A DNA stretch of 64,000 bases from assembly GCA_039187315.1 (NCBI GenBank), contig JBCCZQ010000006.1, positions 1 through 64,000 of the forward strand, in the 5' to 3' direction. Under the pieces are notes generated by a model, which saw nothing but the letters and a program-made list of their open reading frames with translations, had not been told where the DNA came from and made no database searches. Below are positions 8,342 through 19,526 of the stretch, piece after piece. The number at the start of each line of letters is the position of its first letter. The stretch's first letter is position 1. The position numbers and the translations under genes are program-made. The stretch comes from JANQQZ01 sp039187315. Lineage in GTDB: Bacteria; Planctomycetota; Phycisphaerae; Phycisphaerales; UBA1924.

Positions 8342-9523
8342 ATGACCGGCCTTGGCGCACTGGCCATCATGGCGTTGGCGGCAATAGCGGTCGCGTCGAT
8401 CCTCGCGCTATGCGTCGGTCGGCTGATCTTCAGGCTCGACGCCAGAGGCGCCGCCCTCATCGGCGGGATCGGCGCAGGGGTTGCGCTCGGGCCCGCCTGT
8501 TTCGGGCTGATCGCCCCTGAGAGCTATCAGCGGCTCTGGCTCGGTGGGACGGGCCTCGACCAGCAGGCCGCAGCGGTTGACGCGCAGACGGAGCTGGACG
8601 CCGCGGCTATCCAATCGGCGGGAGCATCGCCCGAAGCGGCTGAGGAGCACACGGCCGCGGGACGCAGTGAAGCCGCGCACCTCCGGAGGCTCGCCGAGGC
8701 GGACCGGCGGACGCGTCGGCTCGGGCTGATCGCTCTGGCCACCGCAGCGGGATTGTTGGCGCTGCTGGGCTGGTCGGGAGCGCCACCATCAAGGCCGCAT
8801 GCCCGCTGGCTTGGGCTCGGCGCAGTAGCGGCGGTGCTCGCGGCGCTGCTGGGCGCGGTCGGAGCACGGTTTGTCGTCTCGGCTTCGATCACGGACGCTG
8901 CGCTGTTCGGAGCACTGCTCGCGGGCGGAAGCCTCGCCGCCCGGCGGGGCAGAAGCCTCGCTGTCGGCGTCGGTTCGCTGACAGCAAGCCTGATCGTACT
9001 GGCGTTCGCTGCCGGCCCACCGGTACTGGTCGCGGTCCTGATCGTGGGGCTGGCTTGGGTGACTGGTGTGATTGCGGGCGAGCGGTCGGCGTTCAAACCC
9101 CGATGGCCCGGCGTGCTGGCCGACACCGTGCTTGCGCCTGCGTGCGCAGCGCTGGTCTTGGCGAGCGTAACGGCGATACCCAACGGCTGGGGCGTCGTGC
9201 TCATCGTGCTGGCAGTGGTGCTCGCGGGGGATACAGCACTGCTGGGATGGGTTCTCGCGGTCAAGTGGCTGGGCGAAGGTCGGCGGTGGTGGCGGCCGCT
9301 GACATCGTTCGCGATCGTGTGGCTCCGAGGCGGACCGGCCGTCACGATGATCCTTCTCGCGTTGGCAGCAATGGCGGGCGGGCTCGATCCGGCAACGCAG
9401 CAGGGCGCCGCGTTCGCCTACGCTGCGGCTGCCTCAGCAGCGATGACAGAACTCAGCCGGCCGATGACGCTCCGGTGGATCCGGACGATGCGCACCATGC
9501 GTGCGGGGGTCATTCGACCGTGA
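8342..9523 (+). CDS. Polytopic membrane protein, distantly cation/proton antiporter-like
   Basis: 393 residues with a hydrophobic N-terminal segment, a glycine-rich ALIGGIGAGVALGPACFG stretch, a charged Ala/Glu loop at about residues 75-120, then about eight further hydrophobic segments. The G-x-G-x-x-L-G-P motif followed by a short loop recalls the first helices of CPA2/Kef-type Na+/H+ antiporters. The acidic ion-binding pair normally found in later helices is not obvious, so I do not claim transport. ATG 8342 is the first start that avoids overlap with the divergent GNAT gene; no clear ribosome binding site precedes it. It ends 18 bp from the convergent glmS stop. Confidence 0.6.
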   Translation: MTGLGALAIMALAAIAVASILALCVGRLIFRLDARGAALIGGIGAGVALGPACFGLIAPESYQRLWLGGTGLDQQAAAVDAQTELDAAAIQSAGASPEAAEEHTAAGRSEAAHLRRLAEADRRTRRLGLIALATAAGLLALLGWSGAPPSRPHARWLGLGAVAAVLAALLGAVGARFVVSASITDAALFGALLAGGSLAARRGRSLAVGVGSLTASLIVLAFAAGPPVLVAVLIVGLAWVTGVIAGERSAFKPRWPGVLADTVLAPACAALVLASVTAIPNGWGVVLIVLAVVLAGDTALLGWVLAVKWLGEGRRWWRPLTSFAIVWLRGGPAVTMILLALAAMAGGLDPATQQGAAFAYAAAASAAMTELSRPMTLRWIRTMRTMRAGVIRP

Positions 9524-9541
9524 GGAACTCGGTTCGACCCG

Positions 9542-11371
<1,830 letters not shown>

Positions 11372-11516
11372 GGCTGGGCATCTCCTGCGTCTGTCGGCTT
11401 CTGGACCGAACTAGAACGCGTGCCGCGACCCGCCGGTTCGCTGCCGCGGCGGCTGGGAGATCGTAGTTCCCAAGGCGAACCGGATGCGCGCTCCTACACG
11501 GATCGGCTCGGGGGCC

Positions 11517-11522
11517 TATATT
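11517..11522 (+). promoter_or_regulatory. Candidate -10 box (TATATT) upstream of carB
   Basis: TATATT matches the sigma-70 -10 consensus at five of six positions and stands out in GC-rich DNA, 61 bp before the carB start. No good -35 is visible 16-18 bp upstream, so this is only a candidate. Confidence 0.3.
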
Positions 11523-11583
11523 CATCGAGTTTGCACCCGCGGGGCCCGGTCGATGCCCCCGAAGGCTCGCGGAGGACCCGCCC

Positions 11584-14500
11584 ATGCCCAAACGCGAGGA
11601 TCTGCGCTCCATCCTCATCATCGGCTCCGGACCGATCGTCATCGGCCAGGGCTGCGAGTTCGATTACTCAGGCGCCCAGGCCTGCAAGAGCCTCAAGGAC
11701 GAAGGCTTCCGGATCGTGCTGGTCAACTCGAACCCGGCGACGATCATGACCGATCCGGCGCTGAGCGACCGGACGTACATCGAACCGATCACGCCCGAGA
11801 CCGTCCGCAAGATCATCGAGCTCGAGCGGGATCGCGGCACGCCGATCGAGGCGATCCTGCCGACGCTCGGTGGGCAGACCGGCCTGAACTGCGCGTGCAA
11901 GCTTCATGATGACGGCGTCCTCGCCGAGCTCGGGATCGAGCTGATCGGCGCCGACCGCGAGGTCATCCACCGTGCCGAGGACCGGGACATCTTCCGGCGT
12001 GTCTGCGACGAGGCCGGCCTGCCGACGCCGCCTTCGCGAACGGTTGGCTCCCTCGATGAGGCGCTCGACGCGCTCGAGGAATATGGGCTGCCGTCGATCA
12101 TCCGCCCGGCGTTTACGCTCGGCGGTTTCGGCGGCGGGATCGCCTACAACGCCGAAGAGTTCCGCGACCTTGTCCAACGGGGACTCGACGCCTCCATGAT
12201 CACCCAGGTGCAGGTTGATAAGTCGCTGATCGGCTGGAAGGAGTTCGAGCTCGAAGTCGTCCGCGATCACAAGGATAACTGCATCGTCGTCTGCGGCATC
12301 GAGAACATCGATGCGATGGGCGTCCACACGGGCGACTCCATCACCGTCGCGCCCTGCCTGACGCTGACCGACAAGGAGTACCAGGCCCTCCGCGACGCGG
12401 CGCTGACCGTGATGCGCAGGGTCGGCGTAGAGACCGGCGGGTCGAACGTGCAGTTTGCTGTCAACCCAAACCCGGAGGGCACGCACTTCGACTACGTCGT
12501 CGTCGAGATGAACCCCCGGGTGTCGCGGAGCTCGGCGCTGGCATCGAAGGCAACCGGCTTTCCGATCGCCAAGATCGCGGCCAAGCTGGCCGTCGGGTAC
12601 ACGCTCGATGAGCTGCGGAACGACATCACCGGCACCACGAGCGCCTGCTTCGAGCCAAGCATCGACTACATCGTCACCAAGATCCCCCGCTGGACATTCG
12701 AGAAATTCCCTGAGGCGGACGAAACGCTGACGACGCAGATGAAATCCGTCGGCGAGGTCATGGCGATCGGCCGGACGTTCAAAGAGAGCTTCCAGAAGGC
12801 GCTGCGCTCGTTGGATGTCAAGCGGTTCGGGCTCGGGCTCGACCGCAACGACAAGTGGCTCGCCGCGCAACGATCCGAAGACGGACGGACCGCCGACGGC
12901 CAGCCGATCGAGTGGCCCATCGACGAGGACAAGCTGACCCGCAAGCTCGCTGTGCCAAGCCAGGGGCGGGTCTACTACGTCCGCTACGCGCTGAAGATGG
13001 GCTGGAGCATCGAGCGGGTGTGCGAGCTGACACGGATTGATCCGTTCTTTGTTGATCAGATCGCGCAGCTCGTCGAGTTCGAAGATGACCTCGCAGCGGC
13101 AGGTACTCTGGAGGCGCTCACGCCCGAGACACTCGCCGAAGCGAAGCGGCTGGGGTACAGCGACGCTCAGCTCGCGAACCTATACCTTGGTAGCATCTCC
13201 AGCGACACGATCCTGCGCGTCCGTCGCGTGCGCGAGGCGAGCGGCATCCGACCCGTCTTCAAGCTCGTCGACACCTGCTCGGCGGAGTTCGAGGCCATCA
13301 CGCCCTACTACTACTCGACGTATGAGCACGCCCAGACGCGCAGCGGTTTGTCCTGGACCGACGACGAGATCCGCGTCTCTCCGACGGAGAAGGCGATCAT
13401 CCTCGGCGGCGGACCGAACCGGATCGGGCAGGGCTGTGAGTTCGACTACTGCTGCGTGCACGCAGCGTTTGCCGCCCGCGAGCTGGGCTACGAGTCGGTG
13501 ATGATCAACTGCAACCCGGAGACGGTCTCGACCGACTACGACACCTCGGACCTGCTCTTCTTCGAGCCGCTGACGCTTGAGGATGTGCTAAACGTTGTCG
13601 AAACGCTGAACGGGCCGGTGAACACGCAGGCCGACGCAGCGGCATCGGGCTTGCCGGAAGGACTCGTCAAGGGCGTGATCGTCCAGTTCGGCGGACAGAC
13701 GCCGCTGAATCTAGCGGGTGGGCTGGATCGCGCGGGCGTGCCGCTGATCGGGACGTCGCTCGATTCCATCGATCTTGCCGAGGACCGTGAGCGGTTCGAC
13801 GCGATGCTCGAATCGCTCGGGCTCCAACGGCCGGCGTCGGGGATCGCTCGCTCGCTCGACGGAGCCATCGGAGAAGCAGAACGCATCGGATACCCGGTAC
13901 TTGTGCGGCCGAGCTACGTCCTCGGCGGACGTGGGATGGAAATCTGTTACGACGAAGCGGCGCTGACCACCTACATGACAAGCGCGATCGATGTTGCCGG
14001 CCTCGACGACGCCCCGGTCCTGATCGATTGCTTCCTCAGCGGCGCGACCGAGATCGATGTTGATGTTGTCGCCGATTTCGACCCAGCAGGATCGACAGAT
14101 CGCGGCCAAGCGCTGGTCTGCGGCGTGATGGAGCACATCGAGCAAGCGGGTGTGCACTCGGGCGACAGCTCATGCACGATCCCGTGCCGCTCGCTGCCAA
14201 TCCCGACCGTCGAAACGATCCGCGAGACAGCCCGCACCCTCGCCAGGGCACTGCGTGTCCAAGGGCTCATGAACGTGCAGATGGCCGTAAAAGACGGCGA
14301 GGTCTCGATCATCGAAGTGAATCCGAGGGCATCGCGGACCGTGCCGTTTGTCGGCAAATCCAAGCACATGCCGTGGGCATCGATTGCCGCGAAGGTCATG
14401 CTTGGCCGCTCGCTCGACGCGCTGGGAGCCAGCGAAATCCCGGACACCGGTGCGCACGCGGTAAAGGAAGCGGTCTTCCCGTTCAGCCGGTTCCCCGGGG

Positions 14501-15042
14501 TCGATGTCATCCTGGGGCCGGAGATGCGTTCAACCGGCGAGGTGATGGGCATCGATGTGTCGCTCCCGATCGCGGTGCTCAAGGCGTCGATGGCCGCTGG
14601 GAACACGCTGCCCAGCGGCGGTGGCGTCTTCCTCTCTGTCCGCGAAGCCGACAAGACCGAGGTAGTCGCTGTTGCGAGGTCGCTGGCCGCGATGGGCTTC
14701 AAACTGTTTACAACCCGAGGCACGGGCGAGTCGCTCGCGCCGCACGGCATCCGCCCCACCGTGCTGGAGAAGCTCTCGGCCGGAGCGCGGCCAAACGTGC
14801 TCGACATGATGGCCGACGGGGACATCCAGCTGGTCATCAACACGCCGACTCGCACCGGCTTCGGGACCGATGAGGGACGCATCCGAGCCGCAACCGTTCG
14901 GCTGGGTATCCCTATTATCACTACGATGACAGGCGCGATCGCAGCGGTCGAAGCGATCCAGGCGCTCCGGGCGGGCGACTGGGGCGTCGCGGCGCTGCAG
15001 GACTACGCCGAACGTGCGCAGGGCGTGACGGGCGGCGTGTAG
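11584..15042 (+). CDS. carB: Carbamoyl-phosphate synthase large subunit
   Basis: CarB uses two ATP and ammonia, supplied by CarA, to make carbamoyl phosphate for arginine and pyrimidine synthesis. At 1152 residues it is full length, with two homologous ATP-grasp halves. The first begins ILIIGSGPIVIGQGCEFDYS and the second IILGGGPNRIGQGCEFDYC. The oligomerisation region lies between them, and a C-terminal MGS-like allosteric domain (GFKLFTTRGTGESL; later TPTRTGFGTDEGRIRAATVR) ends the chain. GGAGGA sits 7 bases before the ATG. carA is not in the window, so the subunits are encoded apart, as is common outside Enterobacteria. A zinc-ribbon membrane protein follows after 15 bp and may be co-transcribed. 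Confidence 0.97.
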   Translation: MPKREDLRSILIIGSGPIVIGQGCEFDYSGAQACKSLKDEGFRIVLVNSNPATIMTDPALSDRTYIEPITPETVRKIIELERDRGTPIEAILPTLGGQTGLNCACKLHDDGVLAELGIELIGADREVIHRAEDRDIFRRVCDEAGLPTPPSRTVGSLDEALDALEEYGLPSIIRPAFTLGGFGGGIAYNAEEFRDLVQRGLDASMITQVQVDKSLIGWKEFELEVVRDHKDNCIVVCGIENIDAMGVHTGDSITVAPCLTLTDKEYQALRDAALTVMRRVGVETGGSNVQFAVNPNPEGTHFDYVVVEMNPRVSRSSALASKATGFPIAKIAAKLAVGYTLDELRNDITGTTSACFEPSIDYIVTKIPRWTFEKFPEADETLTTQMKSVGEVMAIGRTFKESFQKALRSLDVKRFGLGLDRNDKWLAAQRSEDGRTADGQPIEWPIDEDKLTRKLAVPSQGRVYYVRYALKMGWSIERVCELTRIDPFFVDQIAQLVEFEDDLAAAGTLEALTPETLAEAKRLGYSDAQLANLYLGSISSDTILRVRRVREASGIRPVFKLVDTCSAEFEAITPYYYSTYEHAQTRSGLSWTDDEIRVSPTEKAIILGGGPNRIGQGCEFDYCCVHAAFAARELGYESVMINCNPETVSTDYDTSDLLFFEPLTLEDVLNVVETLNGPVNTQADAAASGLPEGLVKGVIVQFGGQTPLNLAGGLDRAGVPLIGTSLDSIDLAEDRERFDAMLESLGLQRPASGIARSLDGAIGEAERIGYPVLVRPSYVLGGRGMEICYDEAALTTYMTSAIDVAGLDDAPVLIDCFLSGATEIDVDVVADFDPAGSTDRGQALVCGVMEHIEQAGVHSGDSSCTIPCRSLPIPTVETIRETARTLARALRVQGLMNVQMAVKDGEVSIIEVNPRASRTVPFVGKSKHMPWASIAAKVMLGRSLDALGASEIPDTGAHAVKEAVFPFSRFPGVDVILGPEMRSTGEVMGIDVSLPIAVLKASMAAGNTLPSGGGVFLSVREADKTEVVAVARSLAAMGFKLFTTRGTGESLAPHGIRPTVLEKLSAGARPNVLDMMADGDIQLVINTPTRTGFGTDEGRIRAATVRLGIPIITTMTGAIAAVEAIQALRAGDWGVAALQDYAERAQGVTGGV

Positions 15043-15057
15043 AGAGGAGAAGCCGCC

Positions 15058-15435
15058 ATGCCTTGGTGGGCGATCTTGCTGCTGGTGCTTCTCGTGCTGA
15101 TGCCGATCGTGCTCTTGCTCAACTGGGGCTTTTCCAAAGCGATCATGAGTGGGAAGCTCTATGGCGACTCGGCGCCCGGCTGGATGCTCGAATGCCGAAG
15201 CTGCAAGCAGTGGCGTCCCGCGGGTGAAGCAGGGATGACCCGGCGGTACGCGGCCGGCAAGAAACTGCAGCTCGTCCGATGCACGGCCTGCAACAACAAG
15301 CTGCGGCTTGCTCTGCTCACCAGAGGCCCAGGGCCCTCGGAACAGCGCACAATCGATCACCGCACCAACGAGACGATCTGGCCTGAGACGATGCCGCCCC
15401 GAGCCTCCGGCACGCCTACAGCTGCGAAGCCGTGA
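15058..15435 (+). CDS. Small membrane protein with four-cysteine (zinc-ribbon-like) domain
   Basis: 125 residues. A strongly hydrophobic N-terminus (residues 3-22) is followed by a cytoplasmic-type domain with two CxxC knuckles, C46/C49 and C75/C78, spaced as in a zinc ribbon, and a Pro/Thr-rich tail. GAGGAG precedes the ATG. It follows carB by 15 bp, which suggests the same transcript, but nothing links it to carbamoyl phosphate synthesis. The last 20 bp overlap the convergent glycosylase gene. Function unknown. Confidence 0.65.
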   Translation: MPWWAILLLVLLVLMPIVLLLNWGFSKAIMSGKLYGDSAPGWMLECRSCKQWRPAGEAGMTRRYAAGKKLQLVRCTACNNKLRLALLTRGPGPSEQRTIDHRTNETIWPETMPPRASGTPTAAKP

Positions 15436-16342
15436 ACGTGCGCCCCGTTGTCTCCCGATCCCACAGGTGCGCGGGGCCACGCTTCTGTTCATAGAAGCGC
15501 CAGAGCTCGAACCAGTAGCTCTTGAACTTATACGAACCGAACGGCTCGTAATGAGCCTCGAGTTGTTTGACGATCTGGCGGTCCGTCCCGGTCATGCCCA
15601 GCGCTGCCTTGCCGTGGCGCACGGTCTCGGTATCGATCGCCAGCCTCGAATACCGGCCCAGCAGCTGCATGATGTTGCCCGCGGCATACGGCCCGATACC
15701 GGGCAGCGTGATCAGAAACGCGAAGACCTCGTCGTCGTCGGCTCCGGGGTCCTCGAGCCACGCCTGATCGACCTTGCCTCGCGCGAAAAGCTGGGAAAGC
15801 TCGATGATCCTGCGGTCTCGGTAGCCGACGCGGCAGCGGCCGCGGAGCGTCCCGGGGCGCGTCCGCGCGAGACGCTGGGCCGTTGGAAACGCGCCGCCGC
15901 GGCCCGTGTGCCGGCAGAGCTGCGCGTTCATGTTGATCGTGTTGGGCCACGCGACATTGCAGCTCGTTACGGTCTTGATGACGTCCTCAAACAGCGTCGG
16001 CGAACGGAACAGCCGCGACTGGCCCGAACGTTTCCAGCGGCGATCGACCCGGTGGAACGCCCGGCTCTGAGCGGCGTCCTCACCGAAACGCAGCATCCGT
16101 GCAAGCTGGACGCGAGCCTCCGCCTGCTCGACGCGGGTCAGCCGCCGATCAAAGCCCGCCGCAAGCTCGGACCCCCGCTCGCGTACCACGCAGTTCGCAG
16201 GTCCGTCAGCCAGATGAAGGGCGCGGTGCAGCGTCTGCGACCGGATGTCCCAGTGGTTCGGCGCGAGCAAGAAGTACCCGTACGAGCAGACATCGCGTGC
16301 AAGATCAAAGTCCGTAGGCGGTTTCAGCCGGAGACTGGTCAC
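15416..16342 (-). CDS. HhH-GPD DNA glycosylase, AlkA-like
   Basis: A base-excision repair glycosylase of the helix-hairpin-helix superfamily, about 308 residues from GTG 16342. The N-terminal PTDFDLARDVCSYGYFLLAP region is typical of AlkA-like 3-methyladenine DNA glycosylases. The HhH motif LPGIGPYAAGNIMQLLG is followed by the Asp of AIDTETVRH, which fits the catalytic Asp. No C-terminal Fe-S cysteines are seen, which argues against endonuclease III or MutY. The open frame continues to 16414, but GTG 16342 avoids running into the upstream amidotransferase gene, whose stop is 17 bp away. The two are probably co-transcribed. Alkylated purine is the expected substrate, by family. Confidence 0.8.
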   Translation of the reverse strand: MTSLRLKPPTDFDLARDVCSYGYFLLAPNHWDIRSQTLHRALHLADGPANCVVRERGSELAAGFDRRLTRVEQAEARVQLARMLRFGEDAAQSRAFHRVDRRWKRSGQSRLFRSPTLFEDVIKTVTSCNVAWPNTINMNAQLCRHTGRGGAFPTAQRLARTRPGTLRGRCRVGYRDRRIIELSQLFARGKVDQAWLEDPGADDDEVFAFLITLPGIGPYAAGNIMQLLGRYSRLAIDTETVRHGKAALGMTGTDRQIVKQLEAHYEPFGSYKFKSYWFELWRFYEQKRGPAHLWDRETTGRTFTASQL

Positions 16343-16359
16343 GCCGCGCCCCGCCCGAC

Positions 16360-17091
16360 CTAGGCCTGCGTCAGCGCATCGAACGGGAACAGGAACGTCG
16401 CCATATTCACGCACAGGCGGTCGGCGATCTGCGCAAATCGGGCGTAGTGCTGCTGCACCTGCGCCTCGATGTCGGCTTCCGAGACACCCGCGGCGGCCAT
16501 CAGCTCGGGCTCCATCGAGGCGAAACGCCGAATCGCCTCGACATCAACCTCAAGGTGGAACTGGAAGCCCAGCGTTCGGTGGCCGGCCTTGAAGATCTGC
16601 ACCGGGCAGGCCTGGCTCGATCCGAGGCAGACCGCACCGGGCGGCAGCTCGGTGACATGGTCATGGTGCGTCTGGAACTGCATGCTGTCCCAGGGAATCC
16701 CTGCTAGGAGCGACTCGGTCTGCGCCGGCACGGGCAGGCTGACCTTGCCGAACCCCCATTCGGGCGTCTCCATCCGCTCGACGCTCCCGCCGAGCGCCTT
16801 GGCGATGAGCTGGTGTCCGAGGCAGATGCCGACGACTGGCAGCTCCGCCTCGTGTGCCGCGCGGAGCAGCTCCATCTCGCGATCCATCCACCCGAAGCTG
16901 TCGGTCGCCGCGGATTGCGGCCCGCCGAGCGTGACGATCGCGTGCACGTCATCCAGATCGCCCGGCACAGAGTCCGGGCTGGTCGGGTGCGCGACACGGC
17001 GGATATCGAGCTTGAAGCCGTGGTCGCGGAGCGTCGCCCCAAGGCGGACGGCGCCGATCGGACCGTGCTGGAGAACGAGGACGTGTGCCAT
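16360..17091 (-). CDS. Class I glutamine amidotransferase-like protein (GuaA-N type)
   Basis: A 243-residue stand-alone GATase1 domain. The nucleophile elbow GICLGHQL holds C90, and the partner His and Glu are H179 and E181 (FQFHLEVD), so the triad is complete. The start MAHVLVLQHGPIGAVRLGATL is typical of the 'GMP synthase-like' amidotransferases found in many bacteria, often annotated as type 1 GATases with unknown acceptor. It lacks an ATP-pyrophosphatase domain, so it is not a full GMP synthase. It precedes the AlkA-like gene by 17 bp. Related proteins include gamma-glutamyl hydrolases for polyamine breakdown; no neighbour here supports that. Confidence 0.8.
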   Translation of the reverse strand: MAHVLVLQHGPIGAVRLGATLRDHGFKLDIRRVAHPTSPDSVPGDLDDVHAIVTLGGPQSAATDSFGWMDREMELLRAAHEAELPVVGICLGHQLIAKALGGSVERMETPEWGFGKVSLPVPAQTESLLAGIPWDSMQFQTHHDHVTELPPGAVCLGSSQACPVQIFKAGHRTLGFQFHLEVDVEAIRRFASMEPELMAAAGVSEADIEAQVQQHYARFAQIADRLCVNMATFLFPFDALTQA

Positions 17092-17203
17092 GGCGCGATG
17101 ATAGCCGGGCCGTTGGGCCCCACCGCCGCCGTGAAGCCTCGGTTCTGTGGGCCGGTACTATCCGCAGCGGCTCGGGCCGATGCCGCGACAGGAAAGGAAG
17201 CCG

Positions 17204-18703
17204 ATGCGTCACGCTCTCACCGCAGCCCTTGGTCTCGCCATGATACTTGCCGCACTGCCGGCCAGCCCGCAATCGGGCAGCCCGGACCGCCGGAGCGTGG
17301 TCAAGATCGAGTCCACCTCGCGCACGCCGAACCTGCTCCAGCCCTGGACACGATCGGCGGCCTCGGTCTCCGGCGGCACCGGTGTCATCCTCGAGGGCAA
17401 CCGCATCCTGACCAACGCCCACGTCGTTGACTATGCCAGCCGCATTCTCGTCCAGCCCCATCAGAGCTCGGACCGATTTGAGGCGAACATCGTCGCCATC
17501 GCACGGGGCATCGATCTGGCGCTGCTCGAGCTCGAGGATGAGGCGTTCTTCGACGAGTACCCCGCGGCAACCCTCAGCGACGAGTTGCCCACCATCGGCT
17601 CAACCGTCACCGCGCTCGGCTACCCGCTCGGCGGCGACGCGATGTCGGTCACAGAAGGCGTCGTCAGCCGCGTCGAGCACACCGGCTACAAGGCAGAGAC
17701 GCTGGGCCTGCGGGTGCAGGTCGATGTGGCGTTGAACCCCGGTAACTCTGGCGGGCCCGTCTTCATGGGCGGCACCGTCATCGGCGTGGTCTTCAGCGGC
17801 ATCCCGTCGGCGGAGAACATCGGCTACGTCATCCCGACCGACGAGATCCGCATGTTCCTCAACGACGTGGCCGACGGGACGTACCACGGCAAGCCCCGCA
17901 TCTTCGCGCGGCTGCAGACCGCCGAGAACGACGCCGTCCGCGACCGGCTCGGGCTCGACCGCGGAACAACCGGCCTGATCGTCACCGCCGAGGGGCCCAC
18001 GCCCGAGTTGAAGATCTGGGACGTCATCACCGCCATCGGCGGGCACGACATCGACAACGTCGGCATGATCGACGTGTCCGAGGCCGACGACCTCCGCTTG
18101 CACTTCGGCTACAAGATCCCGAAGCTTGTGCAAGCCGCGGGCGGCAGCCTCGAGGGTGCGACGGTGCCTGTGACTGTCCTGCGTGCGGGCGAGACGCTTG
18201 AGCTCGAGCTCACTGTCGCTTCAAGACGCGACGGCCTGATCCGGCCGCTCGACGGCGCGTACCCGTCTTATGTTGTGTACGGCCCGATGGTCTTCACCCC
18301 CGCCTACTCAGAGCTCATGCAGTCCGCCGGACGGGCCGCACTGCTGCTGGCATCGAACAGCAGCCCGCTGATCAACCGCCTGAACGATCTCCGCGAGTCG
18401 CCAGACGAAGAACTCGTCATCGTGCCAGCACCCTTTTTCCCACACAGGCTGACCAAGGGGTACGAGCTCGGCGTCGTGCCGGTGGTCGAATCCGTCAACG
18501 GCACACCCATCACGAGCCTGGCCCAGATGGTTGAACTGCTCGAGGCCAACACCGAGGCCTACACAGAATTTACCTTCGCGGGCACCAGCAACGAGACCCT
18601 CGTTTTCCGGACCGAGGACCTGCGCGAGGCGACCGAAGATGTGCTCGACGACGCCGGCATCCGGCGCCAGGCGTCCGACGACTTGCTCGATCTGCTCCGC
18701 TAG
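17204..18703 (+). CDS. Trypsin-like serine protease with PDZ domain, Deg9/S1C-like
   Basis: 499 residues from ATG 17204, preceded by the purine-rich GGAAAGGAAG and giving a signal peptide (RHALTAALGLAMILAALPASPQS). The full S1C triad is visible: H73 (LTNAHVV), D104 (GIDLALLEL) and S182 (NPGNSGGP). A PDZ domain with the second, C-terminal Deg-type extension follows (KIWDVITAIGGHDIDN, then a domain with VVPVVESVNGTPITSLAQMV). This arrangement resembles plant DEG9-like and bacterial 'Protease Do-like PDZ' proteins rather than classical DegP. It is probably periplasmic, in protein quality control. Confidence 0.85.
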   Translation: MRHALTAALGLAMILAALPASPQSGSPDRRSVVKIESTSRTPNLLQPWTRSAASVSGGTGVILEGNRILTNAHVVDYASRILVQPHQSSDRFEANIVAIARGIDLALLELEDEAFFDEYPAATLSDELPTIGSTVTALGYPLGGDAMSVTEGVVSRVEHTGYKAETLGLRVQVDVALNPGNSGGPVFMGGTVIGVVFSGIPSAENIGYVIPTDEIRMFLNDVADGTYHGKPRIFARLQTAENDAVRDRLGLDRGTTGLIVTAEGPTPELKIWDVITAIGGHDIDNVGMIDVSEADDLRLHFGYKIPKLVQAAGGSLEGATVPVTVLRAGETLELELTVASRRDGLIRPLDGAYPSYVVYGPMVFTPAYSELMQSAGRAALLLASNSSPLINRLNDLRESPDEELVIVPAPFFPHRLTKGYELGVVPVVESVNGTPITSLAQMVELLEANTEAYTEFTFAGTSNETLVFRTEDLREATEDVLDDAGIRRQASDDLLDLLR

Positions 18704-18830
18704 CACCGACGCCCCGGGAGAGCCTTGTCAACCCGCTGAGACGGCGCAAGCCTTCTGAAATTTGTCCCGGGTCGCTGGCGGGCTCTGCGCCCCGGGGTAG
18801 CGTGCCGATATGCATCGTCGAGGAGGGTCC

Positions 18831-19514
18831 ATGCACCGCACCGCACGCACCATCGCCGCCGCGACCGCCGCATTGATCGCTGCGCAGGCCTCGGCCACGC
18901 CCGAGAACTTCGATCTGATCGACCTGAGCTTCGCCGCCGGCGCCGGCGGGATCGCGGAAGGCCTGCCCCTCGGCCCGGACATCGGCTTCGGATTCCTGTT
19001 CGACGAAGGCAGCGGGTCGGTGTCTGCCCAGGAATCCAACACCTTCGGTTCGGCCATGATCACGCTGGACTATGCCGCTCGCGTAGAACAGACCCCCGAT
19101 TCGCTCGGGCTTGTGATCGACCTCGATTCCGAGACGACGCTGAGCTTCGACCCCGCCGCGAGCACGGGGCTGATCCAGGCGACCGGCAGCCTCGACTTCA
19201 TCGAGCTGATCTTCACGCTCGATCGGCCGCATTTCATCACTGGCAGCGGCTTCGGGTTCGACGTGTTCGGCCTCGGCGGCACGCCCGACGCGGGGCCGGC
19301 AGGCAGCCACCCGATCGAGCTCGGTAGCGGTTCGTATCGCATCAGCCTGTCGAGCGGGATCGCCGTCGCGGACTACTCGGCAACGCCCGGTATCGGTGAA
19401 GGCACCTTCATTGACAGCCGAACGCTCCGCATCGATCTGAACGCGGTGCCCGCACCCAGCGGCGCGGGCTTGCTCGCCCTTGCGGGCCTTGCCGTGGCGC
19501 GTCGGCGGCGCTGA
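18831..19514 (+). CDS. Exported protein with PEP-CTERM-like C-terminal sorting tail
   Basis: 227 residues. The second ATG (18831) is chosen because GAGGAGGG lies 5 bases before it; 18810 is the alternative. There is a signal peptide ending AAQASA, then a beta-rich, acidic, Cys-free body (residues about 25-200), then the tail VPAPSGAGLLALAGLAVARRRR. That tail is a Pro-containing motif, a hydrophobic helix and an arginine cluster, the planctomycete form of the PEP-CTERM/exosortase signal. A surface or exopolymer-associated protein is expected. No exosortase gene is in the window. Body function unknown. Confidence 0.75.
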   Translation: MHRTARTIAAATAALIAAQASATPENFDLIDLSFAAGAGGIAEGLPLGPDIGFGFLFDEGSGSVSAQESNTFGSAMITLDYAARVEQTPDSLGLVIDLDSETTLSFDPAASTGLIQATGSLDFIELIFTLDRPHFITGSGFGFDVFGLGGTPDAGPAGSHPIELGSGSYRISLSSGIAVADYSATPGIGEGTFIDSRTLRIDLNAVPAPSGAGLLALAGLAVARRRR

Positions 19515-19526
19515 TCGGGCTCGCGC

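Noticed and set aside
11372..11583. Possible glmS ribozyme or pyrimidine/arginine riboswitch between glmS and carB
   Set aside because: I could not find a ribozyme core or a conserved aptamer; only ribosome binding sites and a weak -10 are visible.
16360..17091. GMP synthase (guaA)
   Set aside because: Only the glutaminase-type domain is present; the ATP-pyrophosphatase and dimerisation domains are missing.
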